A stretch of DNA of 64,000 nucleotides from the NCBI GenBank assembly GCA_946902875.1, contig OX336345.1, positions 18,011,395 to 18,075,394 of the forward strand, given 5' to 3'. Positions within the stretch are counted from its first letter, which is position 1, and every line of letters begins with the position of its first letter. The notes under the pieces were generated by a model. It was given only the letters and a program-made list of their open reading frames with translations, ran no database searches and was not told the origin of the DNA. The position numbers and the translations under genes were made by a program. This stretch comes from Nematopogon swammerdamellus. Lineage: Eukaryota; Arthropoda; Insecta; Lepidoptera; Adelidae. Positions 1 to 11,844 of the stretch are shown here, piece after piece.

Positions 1-296
1 GATAGGGTGCTGACCCCAGTGGCAGTGAAGGCTTCACCCCCGGCTCTCGACTTCGGTCGGGGGTTCCTTCGGGTGGACGGGTGGTGGCTCGGATCGGCTG
101 GGGAAAGGTCGCAGCCTGTGTTTCCCATGGGATTTTTTCAGAAGAACGAAAGTTCGACAGAGCAGCTATGGGGCCTCGATCTGGCATACATGATCACTGT
201 ACTCGCAAGAGTGCAGGTAGTAGACGTCTGGATTTTGTAGCCGAAAGGCTGGTATCTCCGGACGTCTATAAACAAAAAACGTAAATCAATAAAATG
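1..296. other. Unassigned moderately GC-rich sequence
   Basis: No exon, tRNA or known repeat is recognised. Short open frames exist on both strands but show no family motif and no codon-like conservation. A C/G-rich inverted stretch near 38-62 (CCCCCGGCTC and GGTCGGGGG) could form a weak hairpin. It may be the edge of a mobile element that begins outside the window. Confidence 0.3.
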
Positions 297-582
297 ATAG
301 AAAAGAAAGTTGTCTGTTCGTCTGTCTGTCCGAGGGCTGTATCTCTTGAACCGTAATATGTAGCCCGTTGAAATGTTCACAGAATATGTGTTATTACGGC
401 CGATATAACAAGAAATAATAAAAATAAGAAAACGTTCAAAAATCACGGGGTCCCCTTACAAGAAACTAAAAAGTGTATGCGCGCCATCTACGGAAAACAG
501 TATGAAGCAGCGCTGACCATGACATGGCGGTGCGGAACCCTCGGTGCTCGAGTTCGACTCGCACTTGACCGGTTTTTTAACT
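297..582 (+). mobile_element. Family E element copy (CCGGCCAAGTGCGAGTC type)
   Basis: The right end reads CGACTCGCACTTGACCGG and the body contains GTCTGTCTGTCC, AACCGTAATATG and TTCACAGAATATGTG. The same blocks recur at 14790-15052 (same orientation), 32486-32778 and 42527-43025 (opposite). This layout is familiar from many lepidopteran genomes. No coding capacity is visible. The copy is diverged and has extra sequence before the conserved right end. Confidence 0.75.
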
Positions 583-1270
583 TTCTAAGTTTGTCGGCAG
601 CTGCTGAAAAACTTTAAACATTAATAAGGAACAATTTTGTAGAATCATTTTATAATTTATTCACAAAGTCAATGCAAATATTTTTATCTACAAAATGTAC
701 AATGATTCATTATCTTATCACATAAAACTATTAAAACGGCTAACTAAAATGAAGGAATGCTTGTTTTATTTTCAAACTCTTTTATACAAAACTATCAACC
801 AAATTACACGAAGATTTATAACAACTATCCAACTTAATCCTGCGATTGTTATTCCAATCACAATATGTTTCAAACAACAATTAAGTCTAATGCAAGTGGC
901 GTGTCGCAGCCCCCTCCAAATCGGTCGATCGGTTTAGTAGACGAGTACTACACAACATCTTAATCATTACGCTTCATAAAATTCTTAAGTGATTGCTCCT
1001 TCATTTTGGACAGGGGTTGGAATTGTAGGGAATTTTTTATGAGTTCATCGAATTATAAAACATCTGATTTAATAAGAAAAAAATATAGCGTTTATAAAAT
1101 TACTATTTGAAAGATTTCTTGACATGAAAAAAAAATTAGGCTGAACTAGAATTAAGATTTTGAATAAGAATTATGTCGAGCTATTTAATAAGTAAATCAT
1201 TTCTAAGAATTAAAAAACAACGCAATTTCTTAATATTAAGCATTTAAAAGTCAACTTTGAATTATTATTA
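583..1270. other. AT-rich unique sequence, nothing recognised
   Basis: About 690 bp of AT-rich sequence with no exon-like block, RNA gene or repeat shared with the rest of the window. The small open frame at 695-937 has low-complexity, non-family composition and is judged spurious. Confidence 0.4.
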
Positions 1271-1480
1271 GGTTAGGGTTTAACCCGCCCGGGTTGGTAC
1301 AACCGCACTTAATGAAAGGTCGGTTGAAACGGCTATTTAAATGGTTCGTGTTTTCCGTCCAGTTCAGTGTAGGCGGCACGACCGAAGGAAAGCACTGACA
1401 TGGCACCTAGTTCACCAAGGTGTTATGGGCTGACCACTGATGTAGTAGGTGATGTAGCCAACCAGTTACCATATAAAAAG
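1271..1480 (+). mobile_element. Family A SINE, 5'-truncated
   Basis: Begins at the GGGTTTAACCCGCCCGGG block and continues through TCCAGTTCAGTGTAG, TGACATGGCACCTAGTTCAC and GTGTTATGGGCTGAC to a short A-run. Loss of the 5' head with retention of the A-rich 3' end is the usual result of incomplete target-primed reverse transcription. Confidence 0.85.
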
Positions 1481-1619
1481 ATCTAGTTTGACATTACTCT
1501 GTTGTTTTTTTTTTCCTTTAAATACTGTTTCAGCCTTAAGGTGATGTGAGACTGCGTCTGACTCGAATTTCAAGAAGTTTACCGCCAATATTACTTACCC
1601 GAGCGATTAAATTTTCGCT

Positions 1620-1895
1620 CGATAGAAAAAAATCATGAACATGGCTCTAAATTTAGTTATAAAAACGTATTTAAGGCAACAACGTGACCAAATCAAGGCT
1701 TTGGAAAAAATATATTTTATTTGTTTAATATATATCTAAATACGTAGCTATTTACTTTTTTGTTTTTATCCGTACTTTTCGAATAAAAAAATAAAACCTA
1801 ATATTTTATTGATTGTGTTGCATCCTACTCCAACCAGCGAAAACGGCGCCTTGGAACATGAGTACGGGTGAATACGGTTTGACAGGGCCTTAATT
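1620..1895 (+). mobile_element. Family J repeat copy
   Basis: Shares TTAAGGCAACAACGTGACCA, CAAATCAAGGCTTGG-like and GTTGCATCCTACTCCAACCA blocks with the reverse complement of 58811-59050, in the same order. It has no coding capacity. Class is unknown; ends are approximate. Confidence 0.7.
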
Positions 1896-2345
1896 ATTTC
1901 TTTGAAAATAAATCATTGTTTCGATTTTTAAAACCTTTTAGAACTTTCGTTTGTGCATCATAGGTAATATCACAGTATTTACAACAATGTATTTGCCGAG
2001 TTCGCAATAACCACTAGGATAATGAAATAGGTACTGCACATGAAAGTATTTGGACAACACGTAGAACAGCCGAAAGACAGAATAGCAACATCAGTATTTT
2101 TCATTCAAAATCCACAAGTTAGCAGAAAAGTGTCATCATAGCTATTCGTAGGGCACAGTTAATGAAATTGCGTAGAAATTGCGCGACGAGCCGAGAGCGT
2201 GTCTCGGGTAAAAATCCACTTAACAAATTTGTCCTTCCACCCTCCGCGGGCTTCGTCCTTAATTGGTGCACTGTACCGTGATCCTTATGAATAGGGATAT
2301 ATTATTATCTAGGGTAAGATAGGAAATGTTTTTAAGTTTTTGTTA
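1896..2345. other. Unique AT-rich spacer
   Basis: No exon, RNA gene or window-repeated block recognised. Sequence is AT-rich with one GC-rich patch around 2170-2270. Confidence 0.35.
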
Positions 2346-2514
2346 TCTACACTAATATTATAAAGAGGTAAAGTTTTTAAGTTTATTGTAAGTTTGGATG
2401 TAGGAGGTAATCTCCGAAAATAATCATCCGATTTTAAAAATTATTTTACCAATATTTAGAACGAAGCCTCAGGATGACATAGGCTATGCGAGGGAAGCCG
2501 CGGGCAAATGCTAG
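2346..2514 (+). mobile_element. Helitron-like non-autonomous element
   Basis: Starts TCTACACTAATATTATAAAG directly after an A and ends GCCGCGGGCAAATGCTAG directly before a T. A 5' TC, a 3' CTRR preceded by a GC-rich hairpin, and insertion between A and T are Helitron hallmarks. Length is 169 bp with no coding capacity. Confidence 0.8.
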
Positions 2515-2528
2515 TATTTATATATTTT

Positions 2529-2661
2529 AATATATACATACATACATACCATACGCTGTATCCCGAAATCAGGGTACGACACAACCGGGGTAAGCAGAGT
2601 AATCCGTGTTGCGCGTAAGGGCTCTGTTAAACTACAGCACAACAAAGACCACCACGTTTCC
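2529..2661 (+). repeat. Family C repeat fragment with (CATA)n
   Basis: A (CATA)n microsatellite is followed by CTGTATCCCGAAATCAGGG, GTAAGCAGAGTAATC and ACTACAGCACAACAAAGACC. The same order recurs at 21750-22190, 22355-22620, 29620-29890, 37710-37775, 40695-41150 and 52583-52660. Class is unknown. This copy keeps only the microsatellite end. Confidence 0.7.
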
Positions 2662-2984
2662 CCAAATATAATATTCCTATAATTAAAAGCGTTCTATGTA
2701 TTGGTATAGAGAGCGTATGGAAATACACAAATTATGTATGAGAGAGATCCACGAAATAGCTTGAAAACATGTCCCAAACTACGGCCGCTGAGGCCCAACG
2801 AAATGTCATACCAGCAGACTGTTAGACATTATGGCTATAAATGTACCTACTTACATTATACATAACTAGTCAGAAACAAATGCCAGAATCTATTATGGCA
2901 GATCCGTGTTTCTGGCTGGTATAAGCGCCACTCATTTATTATTATTACATAACTACCCACCAGATATACTGTATCAATATTAAT
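2662..2984. other. Unique spacer
   Basis: About 320 bp in which nothing was recognised. Confidence 0.3.
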
Positions 2985-3226
2985 TAATTAATAATACACT
3001 TCATGCCACATAATGCATGGCATGGGCTTATTCCTCCAGTCAACTCGGTGGATCTACATTTTTACATCCAATCCCAACCATGGAGCAGTGGGTGAAGGTA
3101 TGCACGTAATTGTTTTCAAATCAGAAAAATACTCATTGGTTCCTCCCGGTTGGATTCGAAATTCGGACTTCTCGGAAGAGAAGCTGACGACGCCCAGACT
3201 ACTCAGCCACACGCCGCTATATGATA
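2985..3226 (-). mobile_element. Family B tRNA-headed SINE
   Basis: Reverse-strand SINE. The head at about 3150-3225 has a degraded B box (GGATTCGAAATT on +) and an A-box region. The body matches the better preserved copy at 12350-12597 (CACTTCATG, CATGGAGCAGT, CGTAATT, TTCAAATCAGAAAAA). The 160-codon frame starting at 3013 is an accident of this SINE reading into the next LINE fragment. Confidence 0.7.
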
Positions 3227-3242
3227 TGTACCAAAAATATTA

Positions 3243-3590
3243 TAAGTGGAAGAGACATCAGACGTGTGTCTGGGCTGTGGCCCGCGGAGAAGCTTTGTCT
3301 CTGCTTATCCTATTGGGAAACTGCCGTAACGTAACTGTCGCACAGTTACGTTACGACAGTTCCGCTAGGGTGTGGAACTGTCTTCCGGCGAGTGTATTTC
3401 CCGAATCCTTTATCCTGGGTTTCTTCAAACGTCGTATTAACAGGCTAGACAGCCTTGCAACAGTCTGCAAATCTGCTGCCAGGGCACCTAACTGAGCGTG
3501 ATTTCGCAAGGAGAGGTAATTTTGGCTCCGTCGACTGCACCATTGGTCTCTCGGCACAGCCACCCATGTTGGTTTACATAAAAAAAAATA
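3243..3590 (+). pseudogene. LINE reverse-transcriptase C-terminal remnant
   Basis: The translation contains a degraded form of the motif seen at the C-terminus of insect CR1/Jockey-like reverse transcriptases: VWNCLPASVFPESFILGFF followed by KRRINRL (about 3370-3450). The 3' tail CGACTGCACCATTGGTCTC to ATGTTGGTTTAC is shared, inverted, with 25665-25731. It contains a 13-bp perfect hairpin (GTAACGTAACTGT, loop CGC) at 3328-3356. Only a 5'-truncated fragment remains. Confidence 0.75.
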
Positions 3591-4784
3591 TGCATGCTCA
3601 TGTGTACGGTAAGTAAAATTACTATCTACATACCCGCATAGACAATAATGTTTCTAGAGCAGTAGGATTAATCACTGACCCCTTGCGTGTAAGAACTCTG
3701 CTTGCGGGCAAGCTTTACTCTATAAATGTGCACTTAACCCCGACTTCCCCTCCTATGGAAATAGCCAGCAATTTATTAACAAGCTGAACTACATTTTGGA
3801 AACATACGAAATTGACTTGCCTTCAACTAATATAGGTATCTATGGAGTTTGCGATCACGTAATTTTTAATACAATATCTAACGAATCTAGTGAAGTTTCT
3901 CAGTTCTTCGTATTGAATTGGCTATGGCGGAATTTCCGACATGTCCGATGAATGAATTTCCGCTGATGACATTATACAGAAAATACGCAATGCAAAATAT
4001 TTCCACGTAGATACGAGGCTTATGGTGTCATCAAATGCATATTTTACTGAATTTACTATAATACTGACTTACTACGAAACAAAGATTAAAAGTACAGAGA
4101 GTTATAAAAAGATTAAGTACATAAGTTAAAAACAAAACGGAAAAAATATATAAATAAAAAACGTAAATGCTACTTATCCATAAATTTCAACAATCAAACA
4201 CCCTCACTTCATACACCTTAGTAATGTCACTGAACCCTAAAAAGCAAGCAAGGCGCGCTTTTGAATAGGGCGACATATGGCCAACATCTATACTACAATG
4301 AGATATTTACACCCTATTTCCGAAGCCTATAAAATCAATTTCCAATTCGTCGTGACCCCTAGCAGTATGTTCAATTCAATACTTTAGTTTCGGGTTGTTA
4401 ATCTCTATGTTACCATTGTGACATTGATAATTTTTCTCTATATTTTGTTACAGCTCTTTTAGAAATAGGTATTGTGTATGTCTGTCTGCGCTTCTTGGGT
4501 AAAATTATCGATTTTCTAAGACTAGAGTCTGATGCAAAACGACTTACGCTCTTTCATAAGACTAAACATGTCTCTTCAACAGAAACTATGAAAAATACCA
4601 TACCATTATTAATTTAGTTGTCTCGAGAATGTGTCGGCAGATAATCACTTTTGCATTTAAATATAGAACAAATCTGAAATTGAAAATAGCTTTGGTTGTA
4701 ATACGCTGTAACTAACTACATAATAGGCACAGCTTACAGTGTTAAACTACAGTTTGAGAGCTAGAATAACAGTTATTCTAGCTT
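3591..4784. other. Unique AT-rich sequence, nothing recognised
   Basis: About 1.2 kb without an exon-like block, RNA gene or window-repeated element. If 1-49402 is kn intron this is ordinary intronic DNA. Confidence 0.4.
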
Positions 4785-4995
4785 TACGATATCTATGTGT
4801 CAAACATTTCTGAAAAACGCTTTCGCTTTCGAAATACACCTGATTTTATTTTTACTTTAGATTTTATGTGGCCATAATTATTAAGGTTAAACTGTAGTTA
4901 CTATATGGCCACATAAAATCTAAAGTAAGCATAAAATTAGGTGTATTTCGAAAGCGAAAGCGTTTTTCAGAAATTTTTGACACATAGATATCGTA
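4785..4995. mobile_element. Foldback element, 92-bp inverted arms
   Basis: 4785-4876 and 4904-4995 are near-perfect inverted copies (TACGATATCTATGTGTCAAA at the left edge, its complement at the right edge; GAAATACACCTGATTTTA against its complement). The 27-nt spacer is ATTATTAAGG and onward. Arms with so few mismatches suggest a young foldback transposon or MITE. No target duplication was resolved. Confidence 0.8.
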
Positions 4996-7900
4996 TCAAA
5001 TCATGTTAATTAGTCATTATACGACATTGTAGTACAATGTCAAAAAAATATTTTAAATTATAATTACGACAAGAGCCCTATTTAGATATCTCGAACGCGC
5101 GTAGAAAAAGTTCATAATCACATACTCGTAGAGATGTTCTAACTCAAACTGGCTCGCCCCCTCCACAACGATTTGGCTTTAATAATGTTAGTGTAGTTAA
5201 AAACAACAACAACAACAAAGTTAAAAAAAAACGCACATGTAAATGTGGCGCATATAATTGGCTAATAATTCGAACAACAGAACTATTGGTTAAGACGCCA
5301 CGTGTACATACACTCATTACTACTACTATCAACGCACTGGTAACTACGTATGTAAATCATGATGAAATATTCCATGAAGTTGACGAAAATCCGCTAGTTG
5401 AGCAAATTGATGGTTCATGCATGATTGAAGATTCCATCACAGGACACTGGACACCCCTTGAATATGACCCTATGACCAGTTTCTTTCTAAGTTCAAAGAC
5501 TTCATTGCCAAATTCGTAGTTAATATTCCTACACTTATTGAAGTTGGCTAGAACTTACTCCTAGCGTTCTACTTTGAGGATTTGGCGTGAAATAAACTTT
5601 ACCGTATCCACAGTTCTAATTGTTGAGAATTGTGGCTTTATCAAATTTATAGTCCCGGAAACTTTCGTATCACAGGCCACGGGTTACCTTCGCAGTTAAC
5701 ATGCTTAAGGTTTTAAATATTGAAGTTTAATTCTTTGATTCAAGTGAGTTTTGGTCACATCTTCCTCGCTGAGCTAATTAGCTCAATCTTAACGATGGCT
5801 TCCTCCATGTAAGGTTCTTTTCAGGTTCCTAGAGTGTATTTAAAGATAAAGAGTAACAAAAAAAACGGCAGACATTCATAGCTACACGTTTGAATGTATA
5901 ACAGTAGAAATTTGACAATTGGTATGCCTATGACATAATAGCGTGACTTTGTGGTGCTTAATATGTTAGAATTGAAACAATCTGAATTGTTTAAAAGAAA
6001 GTCGAAGTCTAAGCTATAAAAAACTTCGATCATTCCAAAACTTTGATCTGAAGACAAGACATTAACACTTCAAGAGCCGTTAAAGAAGGCAAAGCCACCC
6101 TCCACAGTAGCGATTCCTCCGTAAACGCACGTGAAACTGCCTGCAAAACGTAATATAATAACGAAATCGAGCAGTCTCGCCTCGCGGAAACGGAATTTAT
6201 TTACCAAAAAGGCGAATGCGGCGCGCGGCGCACCTAATGAGATAATATAATAGCGGAGATTTTCGCTCCTGTGCTGCGACTCGCGAATTTGCGGAAATTC
6301 TTTCGAAGTGCAATCTCCGAGGTAACCAGTTATGAAAGCAAATTTCTTTAGCTGCAGTTTGGACACTTTTATTTATCAACATGTTCGTAGGCGTGATAAT
6401 AAATGTTTAGTACAGCTATATTTATTTTCTTTTGTTATTTTCAATTCATTGCATTTCATTTAATTTTATTTCATATTACAACCACAGTGCTAGAAACCGC
6501 GTCACGACCGCCGATCGCTATTCTGTGATTACAACACTAAGCCAGTTGATTTTCCTTTGAAGTCTGAAGTCAGTTTTTTAGCCTATTACATGACATAAAA
6601 TTAGTTTAAGTTCCTCATTAAGTAAGTATTGAAAAGAAATGAAAGGTTAGTTTCACGAATCTACCCTCCTGAAATACTAGAGAAAACATTTTCTCAGCTG
6701 TAAGAGCTTTCGGAAATCGTTAAGCTATTTTACATGACAAGCTTCGGTGTAAATTCACACGAGGAATTAGAGAGGAAAAAAATGGACCACACGAATGTAA
6801 TACCTAACGCAAAAAACAAAGTGGGCCCAAGATAGAGCCCTGGGGGAAACCGTCGCGTCGTCGAAACTACGGACTGAGCGCACTACAGATTGCGGCGTAG
6901 CGGTGATTAGACGCCCTATCTCGGCGATATTGCGAGAAACTGTGCTACGTAGCCTTAACATCTAGTATTATTTTCTTATTCCTTCTAAATCTCCATCCTT
7001 TAGCTCTACTCTGTTGAACGCTTAGGAGGAAACGTATTATGCAAAATATATAATATTTTAAACATTTGAATGTAAAAGCATTCAATTATTTCTTTTATAT
7101 TGTACCAATTTACCTTTTGAAAGCTAGCATATTGCTAAGACGTTGTTGAAAATCTGCTTTCCATTATCTCTTTAATGTACGTTCACACCAAATGAAACAT
7201 CATGCGTTGATACTGAATTCAATAAATCAATTCGAATCTTCTTAATGAGCTGTCGCCTGCTGATTTATATCTGCCCCCGCAAGTCGTACCCCCTGATTTT
7301 TTTAGGCGATAAGTCCTGGCGACGATCGTAAATTGAAATATGATAAAGTCATGGCTGTAATAAGGCGGGTGATTTTATGACCCCCTCGTTTAGCGAAGCG
7401 AGTGCGTCGCTTGGAGCCGGAGGAAATGTCAGAGTAATTGGCATCGCCCTCGCTTACTGCTTTGGACTTAGGAATAGTGCCTACATTGAATGCCACCAAT
7501 TCTCTTTTAAAATTGTTGTTATTATTTTTAAATATATTATAATTGTTTTCTTAAACAGAAACGTATTTTTTTTATCTTTTACTGACATGAAAAGAATGAT
7601 ATGGGCTAAACGCTTAGAAAAAAACTTTAAAACTCTTGATTATTACTCTTAAAAATATGTAATCATAAGCCTCTGGCTAGAATTAAATATACTTTGTTTT
7701 TGGTATATTTTTGGTGAAATGTTTGTTGAGCAATAAACTTCATTCTATCTACTGAATATAGCGGTAAAAATGTTGTTAGGAAAAATTCCACTAAGCCATT
7801 TAAAATATCTCTCCAGTAGCGGTATTTCGTCTTCAGTCGGATAATATCCTCACGAAGTGGGTAGGAATATAAAATCCAGCGACCTCGTTAGAATGGGCAA

Positions 7901-8496
7901 TCGTGGAGCGAGTGAGCCAGCCAACTGCCGGATAAATTGAGTGGAATAATAATGATGAATTGCAACTACCAACCAGATAGCTAGCGTTCGATTTGGCGCG
8001 ATACTACTTTACACCTAAGTACCTACCTACCCGTATTGTATTGTAGGTATTTTAGGTAGTTTTGTTGCTGAAAAAAATCGTTGAGGATTTTCTGTTGAAA
8101 TAATTGCCTTTTGAGATTGGTTTTTTAATGAATGAAGTTTATTTCCTCATTTACAACACTAAATACCGAACATATAGAACTTACTTACTCGTACCTACTT
8201 GCTATAATCAAATTAAACAAAAATGTACTTTATTGTACACTAGTTTGAAAACGGCCACAAAAGGCGAGCTTAATGTCTTACAGCATTCTCTGCAAATTAG
8301 CCTTTGGGATGTGGAAGAGGTGTATGGGGGCGGACAATGCATTGTTCGTGGCAATGTTTATATAAATATTTATTTATCAATGAAAACATGTTCGTATTGA
8401 ATATATGTGATTTTTTTTATATTTTAATATAACTTATTTATTGTAGGTATTCATACATATTTCTCTTATTTTATATATGTATATCACTCAATGTAT
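4996..8496. other. Long low-repeat stretch with GC-rich islands
   Basis: About 3.5 kb with few recognisable repeats. No kn exon or other coding block was identified. The open frame at 5286-5519 has no family motif. GC-rich, CpG-containing islands occur at about 6070-6370 (with CTAATGAG-type homeodomain-like cores), 6830-6960 and 7370-7450. Low repeat density inside a repeat-rich locus makes these candidate regulatory DNA, but nothing in the sequence proves it. Confidence 0.35.
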
Positions 8497-8597
8497 GTTG
8501 CTTTTCCTTGATACAATAATTGTATCAAGGAAAAGCTAAAAGCTAAAAACTTCACATAAATAATAATTATTATTATTTATGTGAAGTTTTTAGCAAC
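8497..8597. repeat. Two adjacent perfect palindromes in an outer stem
   Basis: 8500-8517 pairs with 8519-8536 (18 bp, GCTTTTCCTTGATACAAT) and 8542-8567 pairs with 8569-8594 (26 bp, starting GCTAAAAACTTCACATAA). The outer GTTGC at 8497-8501 and GCAAC at 8593-8597 are complementary. The whole can fold as a three-way junction. Its origin is unknown. Confidence 0.85.
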
Positions 8598-9285
8598 AAC
8601 ATGAATACAATTGTTAAAAATGTATATCTTAACTGAATTTAGGAAATGACAACCTATTTTAAACTTTTTGCAACAAATCATACCTTAATCTTTCATTTGT
8701 CAAAAACGTCAAGAATTTAGCAATGGTTGGAATAAACCTGGAAAGTCCATTGAATTTTTTTTCTAAAATTAGCGAGGGCTCACTAGAGGGACTTTTGCAG
8801 ACTTTTTAATTAGTAATGAAGCTGCGATGGGCTAGAATAGGCGAGACTAAATCGTAGACAGCCACCTGTATACTTCCCTGTGCTACCTACATATAACCAG
8901 TTTCCTCTGTGGAGGAAACCGTTAGAAATTAATTAATCATTCTGAATTAAATTGTTAATCACAATTTAATATATTTGCAGTAATTGAACCATATGTTCAG
9001 TAATTGAATTAACTAAAATTATACATTAATAGTATACTTAGTCACACGTCAATTAAAAGAAAACTGATGAAAAACTGACATGAGCAAATGATACAGTTAT
9101 ATTATTTTCAACAATCGCCCAAACAGCAATATTCGTAAATTATAATAATTTTATGGAATTTTACAAGAAAACAGTTTTTATCATCATTAAAACCCTCGTA
9201 TTATACCTATTTTATACACGTCTAAAATACTACTAAAATGTGTATTTTTTTATAGCAAGCGCGACATGTGGCGCTGAGCCACCCA
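8598..9285. other. Unique AT-rich spacer
   Basis: About 690 bp; no gene, RNA or shared repeat recognised. It is very AT-rich around 8930-9240. Confidence 0.35.
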
Positions 9286-9540
9286 TAAGGTGTCTAACGA
9301 CGCCCATGGACATTCGGTCGTACGCGGGGGTTGCGAATGCCATGCCGGCCTGACAGGTGCCTATTCACGTCTCTCTTGAAGGACCCGAGACTGTACTTAG
9401 GGGGAAATATGTGGGCAGGGAGAGCGTTCCAGAGTATACCAGTTCTGTGGAGGAAAGATCTGCAGAACCGATTGGTAAGCATCCGTGGTAAGTCCAGCGT
9501 ATAGGTATCAACATCTATCAAAAACAAGAACAACGCGTAA
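9286..9540 (-). pseudogene. LINE reverse-transcriptase C-terminal remnant
   Basis: The minus-strand translation reads NRFCRSFLHRTGILWNALPA followed by HIFPPKYSLGSFKRDVNRHL, then a stretch ending in RPNVHGRR. This is the typical C-terminal end of a CR1/Jockey-like insect RT. The same 3' region recurs at 11945-12030 (-), 26872-27062 (+), 40145-40475 (+) and 43975-44135 (+). It is 5'-truncated, keeping only the last about 70 codons. Confidence 0.85.
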
Positions 9541-9672
9541 TTTTTTTTTTATGGACACTGACACAGTTGGCTACATCACCTACAACGTCCGTGATGTCAG
9601 CCCATAACACCGGGTGAACTAGGTGCCATGTCAGTGCTTCCCCCTTTGATCGTGCTGGCTACACTGAACTAT
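9541..9672 (-). mobile_element. Family A SINE, 3' part
   Basis: The T-run followed by ATGGACACTGACACAGTTGG and the complement of the family A 3' half identify it. It sits directly beside the LINE remnant at 9286-9540. The 5' two thirds are missing. Confidence 0.85.
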
Positions 9673-10225
9673 CTGTAATGGTATCATTTTGTAATTTCCC
9701 GTGTCAGTAAGTCCTGTGAAGTCTGAGACACTAACACGACAAAACAAACAGTATGTAAATATTACCATTTTATTAACGAATCGCGTGCGATGTCCCCAGT
9801 CAGATAACATACAAATTGTTACTTAAACCACATCGAAATAAGCACCCAGAAAGGGTCACACGTTGCATATCTTATTACCTGGTTTGGTCGGCTGCACGCA
9901 CACCATTTGACAGTGAACGGAAGTTATATGTGAGTGAACACGTGTGACAAAGATAGACATGTGTTTGTAAATTCGTCTTCTTGCATCTAGATATTACTAG
10001 ATGTGCTGCGAATAAAGTTTTAACACTTTTACGGTGAATTTGTATAGATTACTACGGAGTCACGTGATCTTTCTGTCGTATTGCACTCACTCACTTTTAA
10101 TTTGTGTCGTAGGACTAGAATGATTTCCCCGCACACAGGCGGCGCGTGTGAGTTTGTAAGGAAATTTTATGTGTCATATCATGAAACCTAAGACCATCTT
10201 TGTGTCAGTAAAAGTATTAAAGAAA
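9673..10225. other. Unique spacer
   Basis: No gene or shared repeat recognised over about 550 bp. Confidence 0.3.
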
Positions 10226-10472
10226 TCAAGCCGCAATAAATGGTGTATGTGGGATGGACGAGCGTGAGGCGGGCGGGATGGCGGGACGCGCTGAGCCGGG
10301 CTGTAGAGAGGGTCGCTAGCGCGGGAAGCGAACGGAAGACGGCAATCTTGCCGGTGCGCGTCTGTAGCGACGACCTCCCATTGTCGGCAGATCTCGGTCG
10401 ACTGCTCACTACTGCTCAGTTGCAGCTGGATGACTTGAACTCGGCAGAACACGCTTTTCCATTGCACTCCTA
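10226..10472. other. GC-rich island, open on both strands
   Basis: A CpG-rich block bounded by AT-rich DNA. Both strands happen to be open for 70-97 codons, as expected from GC-rich, stop-poor sequence. I recognise no protein family in either frame. It could be a regulatory island or a decayed retroelement segment. A full-length SINE follows at once. Confidence 0.35.
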
Positions 10473-10481
10473 GTGTACGTT

Positions 10482-10859
10482 GTCAGCCTCGGTAGCTCAG
10501 TGGTGCGGTCGTTCGACTGTTGTTAAGCACACCTGGGCGCGGTCAGTACTTGCATGGGTGACCCCTCGACCGTTGGAGGCTGGATGAGTGGTTCGGATTC
10601 CACGTAAAACTATAGGTCCCTTCCCTTCTTACCTTACTAGGTAGTAGGGTTTATCCCGCCAGGGTCGATACCACAGCACTTAATGAAAACTCGGTCGAAA
10701 CGGCAATATCAATAGTTCGTGTTTTTTCCGTCCAGTTCAGTGTAGCCGACATGAAATGAAGGGAAACACTGACAGGGCACCTAGTTCATCCGGTGTTATG
10801 GGCTGACATCACGGAGTTGTAGGTGATGTATCCAACCGTGTTAGTTTCCATTAAAAAAA
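10482..10859 (+). mobile_element. Family A SINE, full length with tRNA/5S-like head
   Basis: The head has a tRNA-like A box (TAGCTCAGTGGT, 10493-10504), then a 5S rRNA-like segment (TTAAGCACACCTGGGCGCGG, then CAGTACTTGCATGGGTGACC), then a T-arm-like B box (GTGGTTCGGATTCCAC). The body carries the CCCTTCCCTTCTTACCTTAC, CCAGTTCAGTGTAGCCG and GTGTTATGGGCTGACATCAC blocks and ends TTAGTTTCCATTAAAAAAA. It has no coding capacity and would be a Pol III-type retroposon mobilised by a LINE. Confidence 0.9.
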
Positions 10860-11844
10860 CGTACATGTATATCTCGATGATTTTTTTTTTTGGACTTTTG
10901 TCTCATCTCATCGACAAGGTCAAGCCCCTTCTATGCATTTATGTCCATGTTGAACCGCCTCCACCTTTTAAGAGCAGTACTTTTAAATCTAATTTAAACG
11001 AGTGCTTTATTCAATTAAATATTTAAATATGAAGATAGTAGAAACTCTTATTTTGATTGATATTGTGTCTAATAGTGGGATTCACATTTTCTGATTGACA
11101 GTTAATTGTGTTCAAATTTATTTCGAAATCGTGTGATCTTTGATACTATCATGTTAATGATCGTTTAATTCGTTTTTGACTTAAATGTAATCAACTTAAT
11201 ACTTAAAACAATACTCCGTGACCTTACTATACGTGTATTAGATTACCATAGGTTTAGTTCCTATAGATAACGATACAAATGTTTTACCTAGAAAACGGTT
11301 TCTTTTATAAAGGAAGAAGAATTTGAAAGAAAACACCATTATGACTTAAAATACGTACAGCTTTTAAAGTATTGGTGTATATCTTAATCAAGAATATATG
11401 AAATTTTAACGAAACAAATAAATTCCAGTTTTAGCCAATAATGCAGAACTCTTTAAACAGCTAAACGCGCGAAATAACCACGACCACCTTTGCTTTGCAA
11501 ATCGAAGGGAGCCCGCCGCCGTAATCCGCTGCAAGAAAAAAAAAGCGGACTTGTTTAATATTAACAAGGGAGCAAATGCAGCGATTTTCATTCGCTGCAA
11601 GCGCTGGAGCTTTCTCGAGAGTCGGTCTGAGAGCGGCGGAGAGTTGAGAGTAAATGGCGAGAGCCAGCGAAGCGATCTTCAGACTTCCTACTAATTAGCA
11701 ACAAAGGGGGTAAAGACTGCATTTCACGCCCAAATCCCGGTACAGCATGTTACAGTTTCAGCTTTCTTGGAGACGGAATGTGTGCGAGTATGCCTTCAAA
11801 TGGGCACCTAATATATATAGGTAGGTACTCCCTTGCATAAATAT
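10860..11844. other. Unique sequence with GC-rich island at 11440-11690
   Basis: AT-rich for the first 580 bp. From 11440 to 11690 it becomes CpG-containing, with repeated GCGA/CGCT words and short open frames lacking family motifs. No exon recognised. The island is a candidate regulatory segment on composition only. Confidence 0.3.

Noticed and set aside
3013..3495. 160-codon plus-strand open frame
   Set aside because: It runs from a minus-strand family B SINE into a LINE RT remnant; only its last third has family motifs and it is a chimera of two dead repeats.
5286..5519. 77-codon plus-strand frame with acidic composition
   Set aside because: No recognisable family and no splice sites forming a gene model; probably chance or a decayed transposon fragment.
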